Below are positions 8,795 through 16,819 of a stretch of DNA of 64,000 nucleotides, one piece after another (positions within the stretch are counted from its first letter, which is position 1; each line of letters starts with the position of its first letter). The notes beneath the pieces are model-generated. The model did not search any database, was not told where the DNA came from, and saw only the letters and a program-made list of their open reading frames with translations. The DNA is from Chitinophagaceae bacterium. GTDB taxonomy: Bacteria; Bacteroidota; Bacteroidia; Chitinophagales; UBA10324. Location: the NCBI GenBank assembly GCA_016704325.1, contig JADJAG010000011.1, positions 186,001 through 250,000 on the forward strand, given 5' to 3'. The translations under genes were made by a program, and so were the position numbers.

Positions 8795-9448
8795 TCAATA
8801 TTGCATCTTTGTTCCATAAGACAAATCACCGGCATCGCCCAATCCGGGCACAATATAAGAGCGCGCATCCAATTGTGTATCAACAGCGCAAGCCCATATG
8901 GTGACATTGGGAATATGTTGCAAAACCCTGTCAATTCCGGGTTGCGCAGCAATCACGCAGGCAAGATGTGTATGCCTGGGTTGGCCGGTTGCAAAGATCT
9001 GCTCCAGCGTTTTTACCATTGACTGACCGGTAGCCAGCATCGGGTCGGCGATAATGAGTATGCGGTTTTCGAGATTCGGGCAAGAGAGGTACTCGAGTTC
9101 TATTTCAAAAGAACCATCGGGGTTATGCTTACGATAGGCCGCAATAAAGGCATTACCTGCTTTGTCGAAAAAATTGAGCATGCCCTGGTGAAGCATGATT
9201 CCGGCTCTTAAGATAGCTCCCAACACCGGTTGCGTTTCCAAAACGGGAACAGTTGCAATACCCAATGGAGTACCTACCGGTGTTTCCCGGTAGGGTAAAA
9301 CCTTGCTGATTTCATACGCCAATATTTCTCCGCATCGCTCCATGTTTTTCCGGAACCGCATACTGTCCTGTTGTATGCCGGCATCGCGTATTTCTGACAG
9401 GAATTGATTCACCAATGAATTACTGGTACTTAAATTTACTACAGGCAT
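8795..9448 (-). CDS. upp: Uracil phosphoribosyltransferase
   Basis: The 217-residue protein catalyses uracil + PRPP to UMP + PPi in pyrimidine salvage. The PRPP-binding loop ILIIADPMLATGQSM is clear, as are the family segments PVLGAILRAGIMLHQGM near residue 75 and the uracil-binding C-terminal region with YIVPGLGDAGDLSYGT. The length matches the family. It is a single gene whose upstream region (9518-9698) holds a MITE-like insertion about 70 bp before the start codon, so the insertion may affect its promoter. Confidence 0.95.
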   Translation of the reverse strand: MPVVNLSTSNSLVNQFLSEIRDAGIQQDSMRFRKNMERCGEILAYEISKVLPYRETPVGTPLGIATVPVLETQPVLGAILRAGIMLHQGMLNFFDKAGNAFIAAYRKHNPDGSFEIELEYLSCPNLENRILIIADPMLATGQSMVKTLEQIFATGQPRHTHLACVIAAQPGIDRVLQHIPNVTIWACAVDTQLDARSYIVPGLGDAGDLSYGTKMQY

Positions 9449-9517
9449 AATCGAAAGAAGAAGTTGTGGTTCGAAAGGTAATGGTTTTCTGAATCAGCGT
9501 TCATAGCATCGAAATCT

Positions 9518-9698
9518 GGGTGTATGACAAATTGCATTTCTCAGCGACAAAATAATACAAGCGCGAAGACACCAAGACGCCAAAAAAACGTAGCATATTG
9601 ATCCTTTGTGATTTTCTTCGCGACTTCGCGTCCTGGCGCTAAAAAAGCAAGGCGCTAAGGTAAACGCTACAGCATTAAATGCAATTTGTCATACACCC
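9518..9698. mobile_element. MITE-like element, GGTGTAYGACAAATTG family, copy A
   Basis: Perfect 21-bp inverted termini (GGGTGTATGACAAATTGCA.. at 9518-9538 and its complement at 9678-9698) bound a 181-bp element. Both flanks carry the 8-bp direct repeat CGAAATCT (9510-9517 and 9699-9706), a target-site duplication. The interior holds two arms of a GCGAAGAC..ACGCC / GGCGC..GTCGCG type palindrome common in Bacteroidota spacers, and no gene. The same termini occur around different interiors at 15809-15946 and 33288-33474. Mobilisation by a transposase encoded elsewhere is inferred. Confidence 0.85.
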
Positions 9699-9714
9699 CG
9701 AAATCTTGAGTCAG

Positions 9715-11025
9715 CTATTCTTGCAACATGCAATACGCGATCAAAGATTCAAAGTTTTCTTTCCAACCCAGCCATGGCCCCTTGCTGCTGATGAGGTCGT
9801 TATGTGCCAGGAAAGTAAAGGTGCCGTTTACTTTTCTTACTTCATCCACCAGTTTTTTCACTTGTAATAATGAAGTGTCAGCATCGAGTTTAAGATAATA
9901 GAGTAGTGTGGCATCCATGGCCGCGAATGGATAGATCAGCAGGTCAGTGGTACATTCCGCAGAGATATCATAAAAATAAAAAGGGCTTGCAATACCCGCA
10001 CGAAAACCTGTTTGAGATGAATAGCCCATTGTATAATCTTCTGTGATGCCGGCAGCAAGCAATTGCCGGTATGTTAAAGGAAGTTGCATTTTCAGAAAAT
10101 GCTGCCTGTTGCGAAATACTTTCTTTCCCGTCATTTGCTCAAGTCGTTCCTTCTCGATTACTACTTTTTCCGGAAAGCTGTTTGATGCATAGCTGGAATG
10201 AATTCCTGTCTCATTTACTGTGCTGATCGCTTTCACCATTTCCTGAAACTGCTTGTTTGTCCACGACAGATTTTTATCATAACTGCTATAATCACCTAAC
10301 AAGAAAAAATAGATAGGATGTAAGTTATATTTCTTATGTAATGACTGCTGATCATTAAATGTATCAAAAGGGTCATCCTCCAATCCTGACAATACTTGTA
10401 TGCGAAGTGCCATTTCACTAAGATTCAGATTTTTGAGTGACCTGAGGAAACCACCCGTGTTTCTGAGGAAGCCTTTTTCGCGGAAAGCGAAAGCCATATC
10501 AATATCATAGGTCAGCTGGAAGTGAAAGTGCTGCGCCGTGAAAGTCAAGTCAGGGTACTTTGACTGCAATATTTCCCTGATCAGCAAAGCATAGTGATTC
10601 ACAACTGGAATTTGGTGAAATCCCTCTTTAAAATTCAGGCTTTCTTCGGCGGGAAACCTACCATGTTCATCAGGCTGGAATGGGAGATATTCTTCATACC
10701 TGGAGACCAGGTAGAAAGTGGCAGCAAGCGGATCAAAAGGCAGATCAGCAGTTTGCCCATGGTGGAAGAGGGTCTTCAGATTTTTGTAGTCGGCGCATAT
10801 CACAGTCTGCAACGACAAGCCGGTGCTGAAAAGCAGTTGATCTGAATATAGGTAAACCGCATCTGCTGTTTTGTTGCGGCTATAGTTAAGTTTTGGACCT
10901 TCGTATGCAGCAAGCCGGGATAGGTCAGTTGTAAATTCGTATGCTGTGTGAAGCAACCCATGAAAAATAAGCTGCAGGGTATATTGCAGGCGGGGAGTTG
11001 CCGACGGAGCATATATGAGCAGCAT
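9715..11025 (-). CDS. Polysaccharide deacetylase-like protein (DUF7033-type N-terminus)
   Basis: The 436-residue protein resembles Bacteroidota polysaccharide deacetylase family proteins with an N-terminal DUF7033-like region. The NodB-like part begins around FQLTYDIDMAF, where the metal-binding Asp pair is expected, followed by HPIYFFLLGDYSSYDKN, GIHSSYASN (a His-containing metal motif), and FLAHNDLIS near the end. Family members deacetylate N-acetylated sugars in envelope polysaccharides, but activity here is not shown. There is no signal peptide, so it may act in the cytoplasm. It lies 38 bp downstream of the dehydrogenase-like gene and probably shares its transcript. Confidence 0.75.
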   Translation of the reverse strand: MLLIYAPSATPRLQYTLQLIFHGLLHTAYEFTTDLSRLAAYEGPKLNYSRNKTADAVYLYSDQLLFSTGLSLQTVICADYKNLKTLFHHGQTADLPFDPLAATFYLVSRYEEYLPFQPDEHGRFPAEESLNFKEGFHQIPVVNHYALLIREILQSKYPDLTFTAQHFHFQLTYDIDMAFAFREKGFLRNTGGFLRSLKNLNLSEMALRIQVLSGLEDDPFDTFNDQQSLHKKYNLHPIYFFLLGDYSSYDKNLSWTNKQFQEMVKAISTVNETGIHSSYASNSFPEKVVIEKERLEQMTGKKVFRNRQHFLKMQLPLTYRQLLAAGITEDYTMGYSSQTGFRAGIASPFYFYDISAECTTDLLIYPFAAMDATLLYYLKLDADTSLLQVKKLVDEVRKVNGTFTFLAHNDLISSKGPWLGWKENFESLIAYCMLQE

Positions 11026-11063
11026 CTTATCCAGGAGGGTAGTTATTTTGTTTTAAATTTTGA

Positions 11064-11771
11064 TCAATAGAATGGTTGTTGCAACAGGTATTTTTCTTTC
11101 AGCAAAGGGCAAATCCTGTATCGCGCTTCACCGTAATTTTCTGCAATGGCTTCCAGTGTTTCAAACACATTTTTTACTCCGATCCTGTCGCACCATTCAA
11201 ACGGGCCATAAGGATAGTTAGTACCTGATTTCATGGCCATATCAATGTCATGCATGGATGCCGTTTTTTCCGCAAGGGCAAAACAAGCTTCATTAATGAT
11301 CATTGCAATAACCCTTGGTGTTACCATGCCTGTACGGTCTGCTGCCACCAGGTATTCCCATTGCAGGTATTTGAAAAGGTCGTCGCAGGCCGCCGTATAC
11401 GTATCATTCAACAAAGCAATTTCTGATATGGAACGGTTGATGAAGGTCGGCAGGGCATTCAATCCAATCATCGTGCACCGAACATCTCCGGGATGACTGT
11501 TGTGCAATTGAAGCAGTGTCTTTTTAACGGAACAGGCCAGCAAAATCTTACCAGTTAATGGGGCATACCATGACAAGCGTGAAGGGTCATCATCAAGATT
11601 CAGGTCAAATAATAAATCATAGCCCTCAAGTGCTGCTGCTGCCGGCATTATTTCATAAGGCAGTGTAACACTTTCAACAGCATGTACTGCACCCAGTTTC
11701 TGGCGCAGTTCAATAAGTCGAACAGTATCGCCAACAGCAAAAATATTCAATGGTAAATCTTGTTGCATCAC
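11064..11771 (-). CDS. 3-hydroxyacyl-CoA dehydrogenase-like protein with degenerate NAD-binding half
   Basis: The C-terminal ~100 residues match the 3HCDH C-terminal domain: MVTPRVIAMIINEACFALAE, then MKSGTNYPYGPFEWCDRIGVK. In active enzymes this domain completes the acyl-CoA site. The N-terminal half has Rossmann-like length but lacks a GxGxxG loop (NIFAVGDTVRLIELRQ in its place), so normal NAD binding is doubtful. At 235 residues it is shorter than the usual ~280. It precedes the deacetylase-like gene with a 38-bp gap. Either it is a divergent dehydrogenase or a non-catalytic paralogue. Confidence 0.75.
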   Translation of the reverse strand: MMQQDLPLNIFAVGDTVRLIELRQKLGAVHAVESVTLPYEIMPAAAALEGYDLLFDLNLDDDPSRLSWYAPLTGKILLACSVKKTLLQLHNSHPGDVRCTMIGLNALPTFINRSISEIALLNDTYTAACDDLFKYLQWEYLVAADRTGMVTPRVIAMIINEACFALAEKTASMHDIDMAMKSGTNYPYGPFEWCDRIGVKNVFETLEAIAENYGEARYRICPLLKEKYLLQQPFY

Positions 11772-11822
11772 CGGCGTTAAAGGTAACCGTTGGCGGTCAA
11801 TCTTTTTCGCGGACTATTGAAT

Positions 11823-12040
11823 GGGTTCATACCAAATTGACACGCAAGTTCTGTTTAAATATTTGGTTATATGGAGCGGTTCCTCACAAAGAGATAATAT
11901 TTCCATTGGTTTGTTTGTCTCGCAAAGGACGCAAAGCCCGCAAAGAAAAGCTACTCAATTCGCCTCGGCGGGTTTTACGAGCTGGTTTTAGAGGGCCACT
12001 TTTAAGATCATGTATTGAACAGCTACAATTTGGTATGCAC
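11823..12040. mobile_element. MITE-like element, GGGTGCATACCAAATTG family, copy 1
   Basis: Terminal inverted sequences (left GGGTTCATACCAAATTG, right CAATTTGGTATGCAC) bound about 218 bp. The interior contains CTCGCAAAGGACGCAAAGCCCGC-type short repeats and no gene. It aligns along its length with copy 2 at 30092-30320 and shares its left arm with copy 3 at 61683-61908. No clear target duplication remains, so this copy is probably older. A 101-codon frame running across it is a chance frame. Confidence 0.75.
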
Positions 12041-12103
12041 TTGATATCGAACTAAATCGCTGTTGAAAAAGAGTGCTATCTTTTCAGGATAAAAAAGTGG
12101 AAC

Positions 12104-12484
12104 ATGGAAAAGAAAATTGTCAAAACCGATAAAGGCCCTGCACCTATCGGACCTTATAGCCAGGCTGTAATTGCAGGTAACATGCTGTTTATTTCAGGAC
12201 AGGTAGCGAAGGATGCGGCAACCGGAAACATGGTTACCGGCGATGTGGCAAGTGAAACCCGTAAGGTGATGGAAAATATTCAGGCAATACTTGAAGCGGC
12301 CGGATTTGAGTTTGCCAAAGTGGTTAAGACCACTGTCTTTCTTTCTGATATGAAATTATTTCCGGAAATGAATAAAGTATATGGCTCCTTTTTTACAGGC
12401 GATTATCCGGCCCGTGAAACAGTGGCTGTGGTTGGATTGCCCTTGGGTGTTAATGTAGAGATATCGATGATTGCCTGCAAGTAA
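12104..12484 (+). CDS. ridA: RidA family enamine/imine deaminase
   Basis: The 126-residue protein is a full-length RidA (YjgF/UK114) homologue. RidA hydrolyses reactive enamines and imines such as 2-aminoacrylate, protecting PLP enzymes. Key features are GPAPIGPYSQAV with Tyr18, Arg104 in PARETVAV (carboxylate-binding arginine), and Glu119 in VNVEISMIA. The protein forms trimers in the cytoplasm in characterised members. It is a single gene just downstream of a MITE copy. Its exact substrate cannot be told from sequence; the family also contains other deaminases. Confidence 0.92.
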   Translation: MEKKIVKTDKGPAPIGPYSQAVIAGNMLFISGQVAKDAATGNMVTGDVASETRKVMENIQAILEAAGFEFAKVVKTTVFLSDMKLFPEMNKVYGSFFTGDYPARETVAVVGLPLGVNVEISMIACK

Positions 12485-12730
12485 GCAGTAGTCTAGTAGG
12501 TAGCTGCAGCTGATGCTGAGTGCAATTCCCCATAATGTAGTGCAGGGTTAGCACATTCAATTTTGTTTTGAGGCACACTGGATTTTTTGCCTGCAGATCT
12601 AGCAATCGCAGTACTTCAGCGTGCTCTGCTTCATCATTGGAATCTGCATAAAAATTTCTATGCTACTCCAAATAGCAAGTAAATAGCTAGACAGCATAGC
12701 TCTTATAAATGAAATGTTCACACATACTAT

Positions 12731-13732
12731 TTACAGCTTAACCAGAAATTCCATTGTATCCACTTTGTCGGCATAATCCCACAGTTCCGGAGTTTGTGTT
12801 TTTCCGAATGGAATAAAATTTTCACCGGCAATTACCTGGATTTCATCTTTTTGTTTTTCCAGTTTATCGGTAAGGTCCGTTTCACTTTGGTAGTATTCAT
12901 AATGAAGTATGGCCACCGGTGATACCATGCGGCTGTCTTCCTTCAGCATCAGGAAATCATTATTGTAATGGGGTTCCTTATTCATCATTAATAAGGTGAG
13001 GTTGTAATCGAAGTTGTTTTTATACTTGTTGTGTTCAATCACTTTATGAAAGGGTGCGATAGATTCAAAGAAGTGATTAAAGGAATAGCCTTCCGGCACC
13101 AGCAATTTGGAAACATTTCTGCAACCGAGTCCGAAATAGGTGAAAATATCAATGCCTAATTGCAGTAAGTCAGCCGTTGACTCATTGCCTTTCAGCACTG
13201 CCACTGAGCCCCTGTTTTTCCTGATGATGTTCGGGTATTTATCGAAGTAGTAGTGAAAGTAACGGGCTGAATTATTAGATCCGGTGGCAATAGCCGCATC
13301 CATCCCATTTAGCAATTCCGCAACAGCTACCCTGTTGCGCCATTTTTCATCTGTCAGAAAGAGTTTTTCCAGCAGCCAGGGCAATAAGATATTATCTTTA
13401 GATGAAAGCTTGATGAGGGCTTTATGACCGGAGAGGAGCACGCACAACAGATCATGAAATCCAACCAAAGGGATGTTGCCTGCCATAATCAGCCCGATAG
13501 TTTTGGCGTGCTGTTCGTCTTTAATTGTATAGCCGGCAAGCCATTGATGCAATTTTTCTTCCTGCAAAAACTGGTGGCGGATACTTTCCAGCATCAGGTA
13601 GGTATGCTCCCGGGTGAACCACCTGTTGTTGAAAAAGGCACGCTCGGCCACTTCCTGCACTTCAGGTATTTCGGGGTCCATGCTCTTTCCGAGCCGGCAA
13701 AGGGAAGCAATTCTATTTTCCAGGTTCATCAT
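12731..13732 (-). CDS. Acyl-CoA reductase, LuxC-like
   Basis: The 333-residue protein resembles the LuxC/acyl-CoA reductase family, which reduces acyl-CoA or acyl-enzyme to an aldehyde with NADPH. It has the aldehyde-dehydrogenase-type layout: TIGLIMAGNIPLVGFHDLL near 78-96, a nucleotide-binding region with KALIKLSSKDN, ATGSNNSARYFHYYF, and GLGCRNVSK with Cys204 as the likely nucleophile. It is shorter than classic LuxC (~480). The gene is divergent from a ferredoxin gene, an arrangement I recall from other Bacteroidota, which suggests a shared redox pathway. The physiological acyl substrate is unknown. Confidence 0.8.
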   Translation of the reverse strand: MMNLENRIASLCRLGKSMDPEIPEVQEVAERAFFNNRWFTREHTYLMLESIRHQFLQEEKLHQWLAGYTIKDEQHAKTIGLIMAGNIPLVGFHDLLCVLLSGHKALIKLSSKDNILLPWLLEKLFLTDEKWRNRVAVAELLNGMDAAIATGSNNSARYFHYYFDKYPNIIRKNRGSVAVLKGNESTADLLQLGIDIFTYFGLGCRNVSKLLVPEGYSFNHFFESIAPFHKVIEHNKYKNNFDYNLTLLMMNKEPHYNNDFLMLKEDSRMVSPVAILHYEYYQSETDLTDKLEKQKDEIQVIAGENFIPFGKTQTPELWDYADKVDTMEFLVKL

Positions 13733-13868
13733 TTCAATATGCAGCGATACTTATCAGGAAATAACATCATTGAAAACAGCCGTCTTTGCTGCAATCAAAT
13801 TAATTAAAAGAAAACGTGCTTAAAAACTGGTTTCTTTTGTAATTTTGACGAACTAAAAACTAAGAATT

Positions 13869-14216
13869 ATGGCTATTCGAATTACTGAAGAATGCATTAA
13901 CTGCGGCGCCTGTGAACCGGAATGTCCGAATAATGCAATATATGAAGGAGGTGCTGAATGGGCAGTAACCGACGGTACCACGGTGAAAGGGATGGTTACC
14001 TTGCTCGATGGAACATCAGTTGATTCTGACCAGCGGTTTCCACCGATCTCAGATGATGTGTATTACATCGTCCCCAATAAATGCACAGAGTGCGAAGGCT
14101 TTCATGAAGAGCCCCAATGCGCAGCTGTTTGTCCGGTAGATTGTTGTGTGCCCGATCCTGATCATGTTGAAACCAAAGAGCAGTTGTTAGAGAAGAAGGC
14201 AAAGATGCACGTATAA
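13869..14216 (+). CDS. 4Fe-4S dicluster ferredoxin
   Basis: The 115-residue protein has two [4Fe-4S] binding sites: CINCGACEPECP at residues 9-20, and a second with CTECEGF..CAAVCPVDCC, which has the longer spacing seen in Alvin-type 2[4Fe-4S] ferredoxins. Between them lies an insertion of ~45 residues rich in acidic residues. It carries electrons in the cytoplasm, and the partner may be the divergent LuxC-like reductase. A TAATTTTG box at 13840-13847 resembles the Bacteroidota -7 element. An intrinsic terminator follows at 14241. Confidence 0.92.
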   Translation: MAIRITEECINCGACEPECPNNAIYEGGAEWAVTDGTTVKGMVTLLDGTSVDSDQRFPPISDDVYYIVPNKCTECEGFHEEPQCAAVCPVDCCVPDPDHVETKEQLLEKKAKMHV

Positions 14217-14240
14217 TGACCTTATCAATGCAATATTAAA

Positions 14241-14273
14241 AACCCCTGCAGCAATCCTTCAGGGGTTTTTTTT
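14241..14273 (+). terminator. Intrinsic terminator after ferredoxin gene
   Basis: The 8-bp stem AACCCCTG / CAGGGGTT, with an 11-base loop, is followed directly by a run of T residues. It lies 25 bp after the ferredoxin stop. Confidence 0.85.
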
Positions 14274-14453
14274 ATTCAGCGTTTGATGTGTTGCCAACGG
14301 TGAATATTTCAACAGTACTTTCCGGATACCGTTAGCAATCAACTTTGGAATGCAGGAAAGTTTGCAGCCAATAATGTCCTGTAATACATTGTGGAGAAGC
14401 CGTAATAGCAAAAGCGGCTAACAGCTTACATCCATCCTATCTTCGTACCTGCA

Positions 14454-15728
14454 ATGGATGCCGCACCTGTTCATCAACCTTATGCTTCCCTTTATGTCAG
14501 GGATTTCCGGTTTTACCTCATGGGCAGGATGTTCCTGACTATGGCGATTCAGATGCAGGCGGTGATTGTAGGATGGCAGGTCTATACTTTCACTAAAGAT
14601 CCACTTTCGCTGGGACTCATAGGCCTGACAGAAGCCATTCCTTTTATCGTTGCCTCATTGTTTGGCGGGCATGTGGCCGACATTATCAACAGACGTAAAC
14701 TGATCTTATACTTTATATTATTACTGTTGGGCTGTTCCGGCAGCTTGTTTTTTTTCACTCTGCCATTCACCGGCATCCTGGAAAAGTTTCATACATTACC
14801 CATCTTCGCCATCATCTTTGTTATAGGAATTGCCAGAGGATTCCTGGCGCCTGCCATCACGGCGTTTTTTGCTCAGATCGTTCCTAAAAATCTATATTCC
14901 AATGGTGTAGCATGGAGTTCGAATACCTGGCAATTTGCTGCCGTTTCCGGTCCTGCTATCGGGGGGTTGATTTATGGTTTTGCAGGTATCAGCTGGGCTT
15001 ATGCCACACTTTGTGTTTTCCTGGCCGGCAGTGTGTTGTTTTTTTTCATGATCCCATCAAGACCACTTCTTCCTTCCGGTGAAAAGGAATCTTTACTAAA
15101 AGGCTTAACTGCCGGCATTCGTTTCGTCTTCGGAAACCAGGTAGTATTGGGTACCCTTTCCCTGGATCTTTTTGCTGTCCTGTTTGGAGGAGCTGTTGCC
15201 ATGTTACCCATCTTTGCTTCCGACATTCTTCAGGTAGGGCCGGAAGGGCTGGGTATCCTGCGGGCCGCACCGTTTGCCGGTTCTGTTATTACAGGCTTGT
15301 TACTGGCACACCGGCCGCCGATGGCCAGGGCGGGCAGCTACCTGCTTTGGGCAATTGGAGGATTTGGCATCGCTACGATATTGTTCGCTTTGTCAACGAG
15401 TTTCTATTTATCGCTCTTTCTGCTTTTTCTCACAGGCGCCTTTGATAGTATAAGCGTGATTATACGCGGAACCATCCTCCAATTATTGACACCCGATCAT
15501 ATGAGAGGACGGGTTTCCGCTGTAAACAATGTTTTTATCGGTTCATCAAATGAAATAGGTGCCTTTGAATCAGGGCTGGCAGCCAAACTGATGGGATTAA
15601 TTCCATCAGTTATTTTTGGAGGCAGCATGACTATCCTGATTGTATTGGCCACGGCCGGCTTCTCACCTGCTATCAGGAAACTGAATATGCGGAAGATCCA
15701 GGAGCAGCTGAACAATAGTGAGTTATAG
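14454..15728 (+). CDS. MFS transporter, EntS-like (MFS_3 type)
   Basis: The 424-residue protein has about 12 hydrophobic helices and the MFS loop 2-3 signature GGHVADIINRRKLILY near residues 70-85. Other family segments are AIQMQAVIVGWQVYTFTKDPLSLGLIGL and TFLAPAITAFFAQIVPKN-like sequence around 135-150. It resembles the MFS_3 group, which includes enterobactin exporter EntS and many drug or metabolite exporters, in the inner membrane. The substrate is unknown. It is a single gene, with a MITE-like element about 80 bp after its stop. Confidence 0.9.
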   Translation: MDAAPVHQPYASLYVRDFRFYLMGRMFLTMAIQMQAVIVGWQVYTFTKDPLSLGLIGLTEAIPFIVASLFGGHVADIINRRKLILYFILLLLGCSGSLFFFTLPFTGILEKFHTLPIFAIIFVIGIARGFLAPAITAFFAQIVPKNLYSNGVAWSSNTWQFAAVSGPAIGGLIYGFAGISWAYATLCVFLAGSVLFFFMIPSRPLLPSGEKESLLKGLTAGIRFVFGNQVVLGTLSLDLFAVLFGGAVAMLPIFASDILQVGPEGLGILRAAPFAGSVITGLLLAHRPPMARAGSYLLWAIGGFGIATILFALSTSFYLSLFLLFLTGAFDSISVIIRGTILQLLTPDHMRGRVSAVNNVFIGSSNEIGAFESGLAAKLMGLIPSVIFGGSMTILIVLATAGFSPAIRKLNMRKIQEQLNNSEL

Positions 15729-15808
15729 GATATAGCTGTTTTTGAGCATTTTATTGATGAAGCGGGTGATATTTTCATTTTGACCTAGAGGTTTCCCCCT
15801 GCTTTAAA

Positions 15809-15946
15809 AGGTGTACGACAAATTGGAAATTAAATATTGAGTGTTGAATATTGAATTTCAACACTGAATATTCAATATTCAATTGACATTACATGGCTGG
15901 CGGGACCTGACCATTGCTTAACAACTAAATGATCTGTCGTACACCC
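15809..15946. mobile_element. MITE-like element, GGTGTAYGACAAATTG family, copy B
   Basis: The termini GGTGTACGACAAATTG (15810 on) and CTGTCGTACACCC (to 15946) are inverted and match copies A and C. The ~138-bp interior differs from both; it contains its own palindrome, built from TTGAATATTGAA and TTCAATATTCAA repeats. The flanks GCTTTAAA and ACTTTTAA could be a decayed 8-bp target duplication. It sits between the MFS gene and the rpmB promoter. Confidence 0.7.
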
Positions 15947-15960
15947 ACTTTTAATCCTAG

Positions 15961-15991
15961 TTTGCAGAAAAGGAAAGTTCTGCTATCTTTG
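15961..15991 (+). promoter_or_regulatory. Promoter of the rpmB-rpmG-DUF4295 operon
   Basis: TTTG at 15961-15964 and TATCTTTG at 15984-15991, separated by 19 bp, match the Bacteroidota -33/-7 consensus (TTTG / TAnnTTTG). The predicted start is near 15998, giving a short leader of about 18 nt before the rpmB ATG. The MITE copy B ends only 15 bp upstream. Confidence 0.7.
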
Positions 15992-16015
15992 CCGTCCATT
16001 TTCAAATTTAGCATT

Positions 16016-16252
16016 ATGTCGAAAGTCTGTGAAGTATCCGGGAAAAAGTCGATGAGCGGCCATAAAGTATCCCATTCCAACATCAAATCGAACCGTCGTT
16101 TTATGCCTAACCTGCAGAAGAAGCGGTTTTTTATCCCGGAAGAAAACCGCTGGATTGAGCTGAAAATTTCAACCAGCGCGATTCGTACCATCAACAAAAA
16201 AGGGATCTCAGCCGTATTAAGAGAAATGAAAGAAAAGGGAGTGACTGTTTAA
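16016..16252 (+). CDS. rpmB: 50S ribosomal protein L28
   Basis: The 78-residue protein starts at ATG 16016 (MSKVCEVSGKKSMSGHKVSHSN), which is the conserved L28 N-terminus; an in-frame upstream ATG at 15929 would add 29 unconserved residues and sits upstream of the promoter. L28 is a small basic large-subunit protein. It is the first gene of the rpmB-rpmG-DUF4295 cluster, followed by ftsY, the usual Bacteroidota order. The Cys of the VCEVSGKK segment is a leftover of the zinc-ribbon form of the family. Confidence 0.96.
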   Translation: MSKVCEVSGKKSMSGHKVSHSNIKSNRRFMPNLQKKRFFIPEENRWIELKISTSAIRTINKKGISAVLREMKEKGVTV

Positions 16253-16297
16253 TCGGTCAGGCATTTTTATTAAAAGATTCAAGAGAATTCATAACAA

Positions 16298-16480
16298 ATG
16301 GCAAAGAAAGAAAGCAGGGTGCAGGTGATTTTGGAATGCACGGAGCATAAAACTACCGGCACGCCGGGTACATCCAGGTACATCACTACCAAAAACAAGA
16401 AGAATACCCCTAACCGTATCGAATTGAAGAAGTACAATCCGATTTTAAAGAAGTACACTGTCCATAAAGAAATTAAATAA
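16298..16480 (+). CDS. rpmG: 50S ribosomal protein L33
   Basis: This 60-residue basic protein is a full-length L33 (VQVILECTEHKTTGTPGTSRYITTKN, with the NTPNRIELKKYNP tail). It is a large-subunit protein near the E site. A single Cys remains from the zinc-binding set, as in the zinc-independent L33 form. It lies 45 bp after rpmB and 8 bp before the DUF4295 gene, so all three are likely one transcript. Confidence 0.96.
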   Translation: MAKKESRVQVILECTEHKTTGTPGTSRYITTKNKKNTPNRIELKKYNPILKKYTVHKEIK

Positions 16481-16488
16481 ATACGACC

Positions 16489-16680
16489 ATGGCAAAAGAC
16501 GCAGGTAAAGTTTCAAAGAACGCGAAAGTTGTAAAAGATGCTGCTCAGTCAGCAGCTTCCAAAGCGTTTGTTCGTGTAATTGTTTCTGAGCGCTCCGACA
16601 AAACCGGCGCTTATGTTTTCAAAGAGAAAATGATTCACAAAGACAAGGTGAAGGAGTTCCTGGCCACTTCAGGTCAATAA
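16489..16680 (+). CDS. DUF4295 protein, ribosome-operon-linked
   Basis: The 63-residue basic protein matches DUF4295, a small Bacteroidota-restricted family always found beside rpmG. It has a Lys/Ala-rich N-terminus (AKDAGKVSKNAKVVKDAAQ) and the conserved core FVRVIVSERSDKTGAYVFKEKMI. Its location and charge suggest a ribosomal or ribosome-associated protein, but its role is inferred from context only. It is followed by a terminator at 16701. Confidence 0.9.
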   Translation: MAKDAGKVSKNAKVVKDAAQSAASKAFVRVIVSERSDKTGAYVFKEKMIHKDKVKEFLATSGQ

Positions 16681-16700
16681 CCTTTGCCTGTCAATAGCAT

Positions 16701-16736
16701 AAAAAGCTTCTCTCTTTTTGGGAGAAGCTTTTTTTG
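16701..16736 (+). terminator. Intrinsic terminator after rpmB-rpmG-DUF4295
   Basis: The stem AAAAGCTTCTC / GAGAAGCTTTT encloses a short loop and ends in a T-rich run. It separates the ribosomal cluster from ftsY. Confidence 0.85.
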
Positions 16737-16819
16737 TTTGGCTTATGGCACTGCAATGGCCGGGTATGCTGTAGCAAGTAATTATGCTGACAGCTTTTAA
16801 CTTAGAAAAACAATTTTCC

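Noticed and set aside
9540..9660. Possible CRISPR-like short repeats
   Set aside because: The CGCGAAGAC/GGCGC units form a palindrome inside a MITE, not regular repeats with unique spacers.
11750..12055. 101-codon frame across MITE copy 1
   Set aside because: It runs through the element's terminal and CGCAAAG repeats and has no protein-like conservation.
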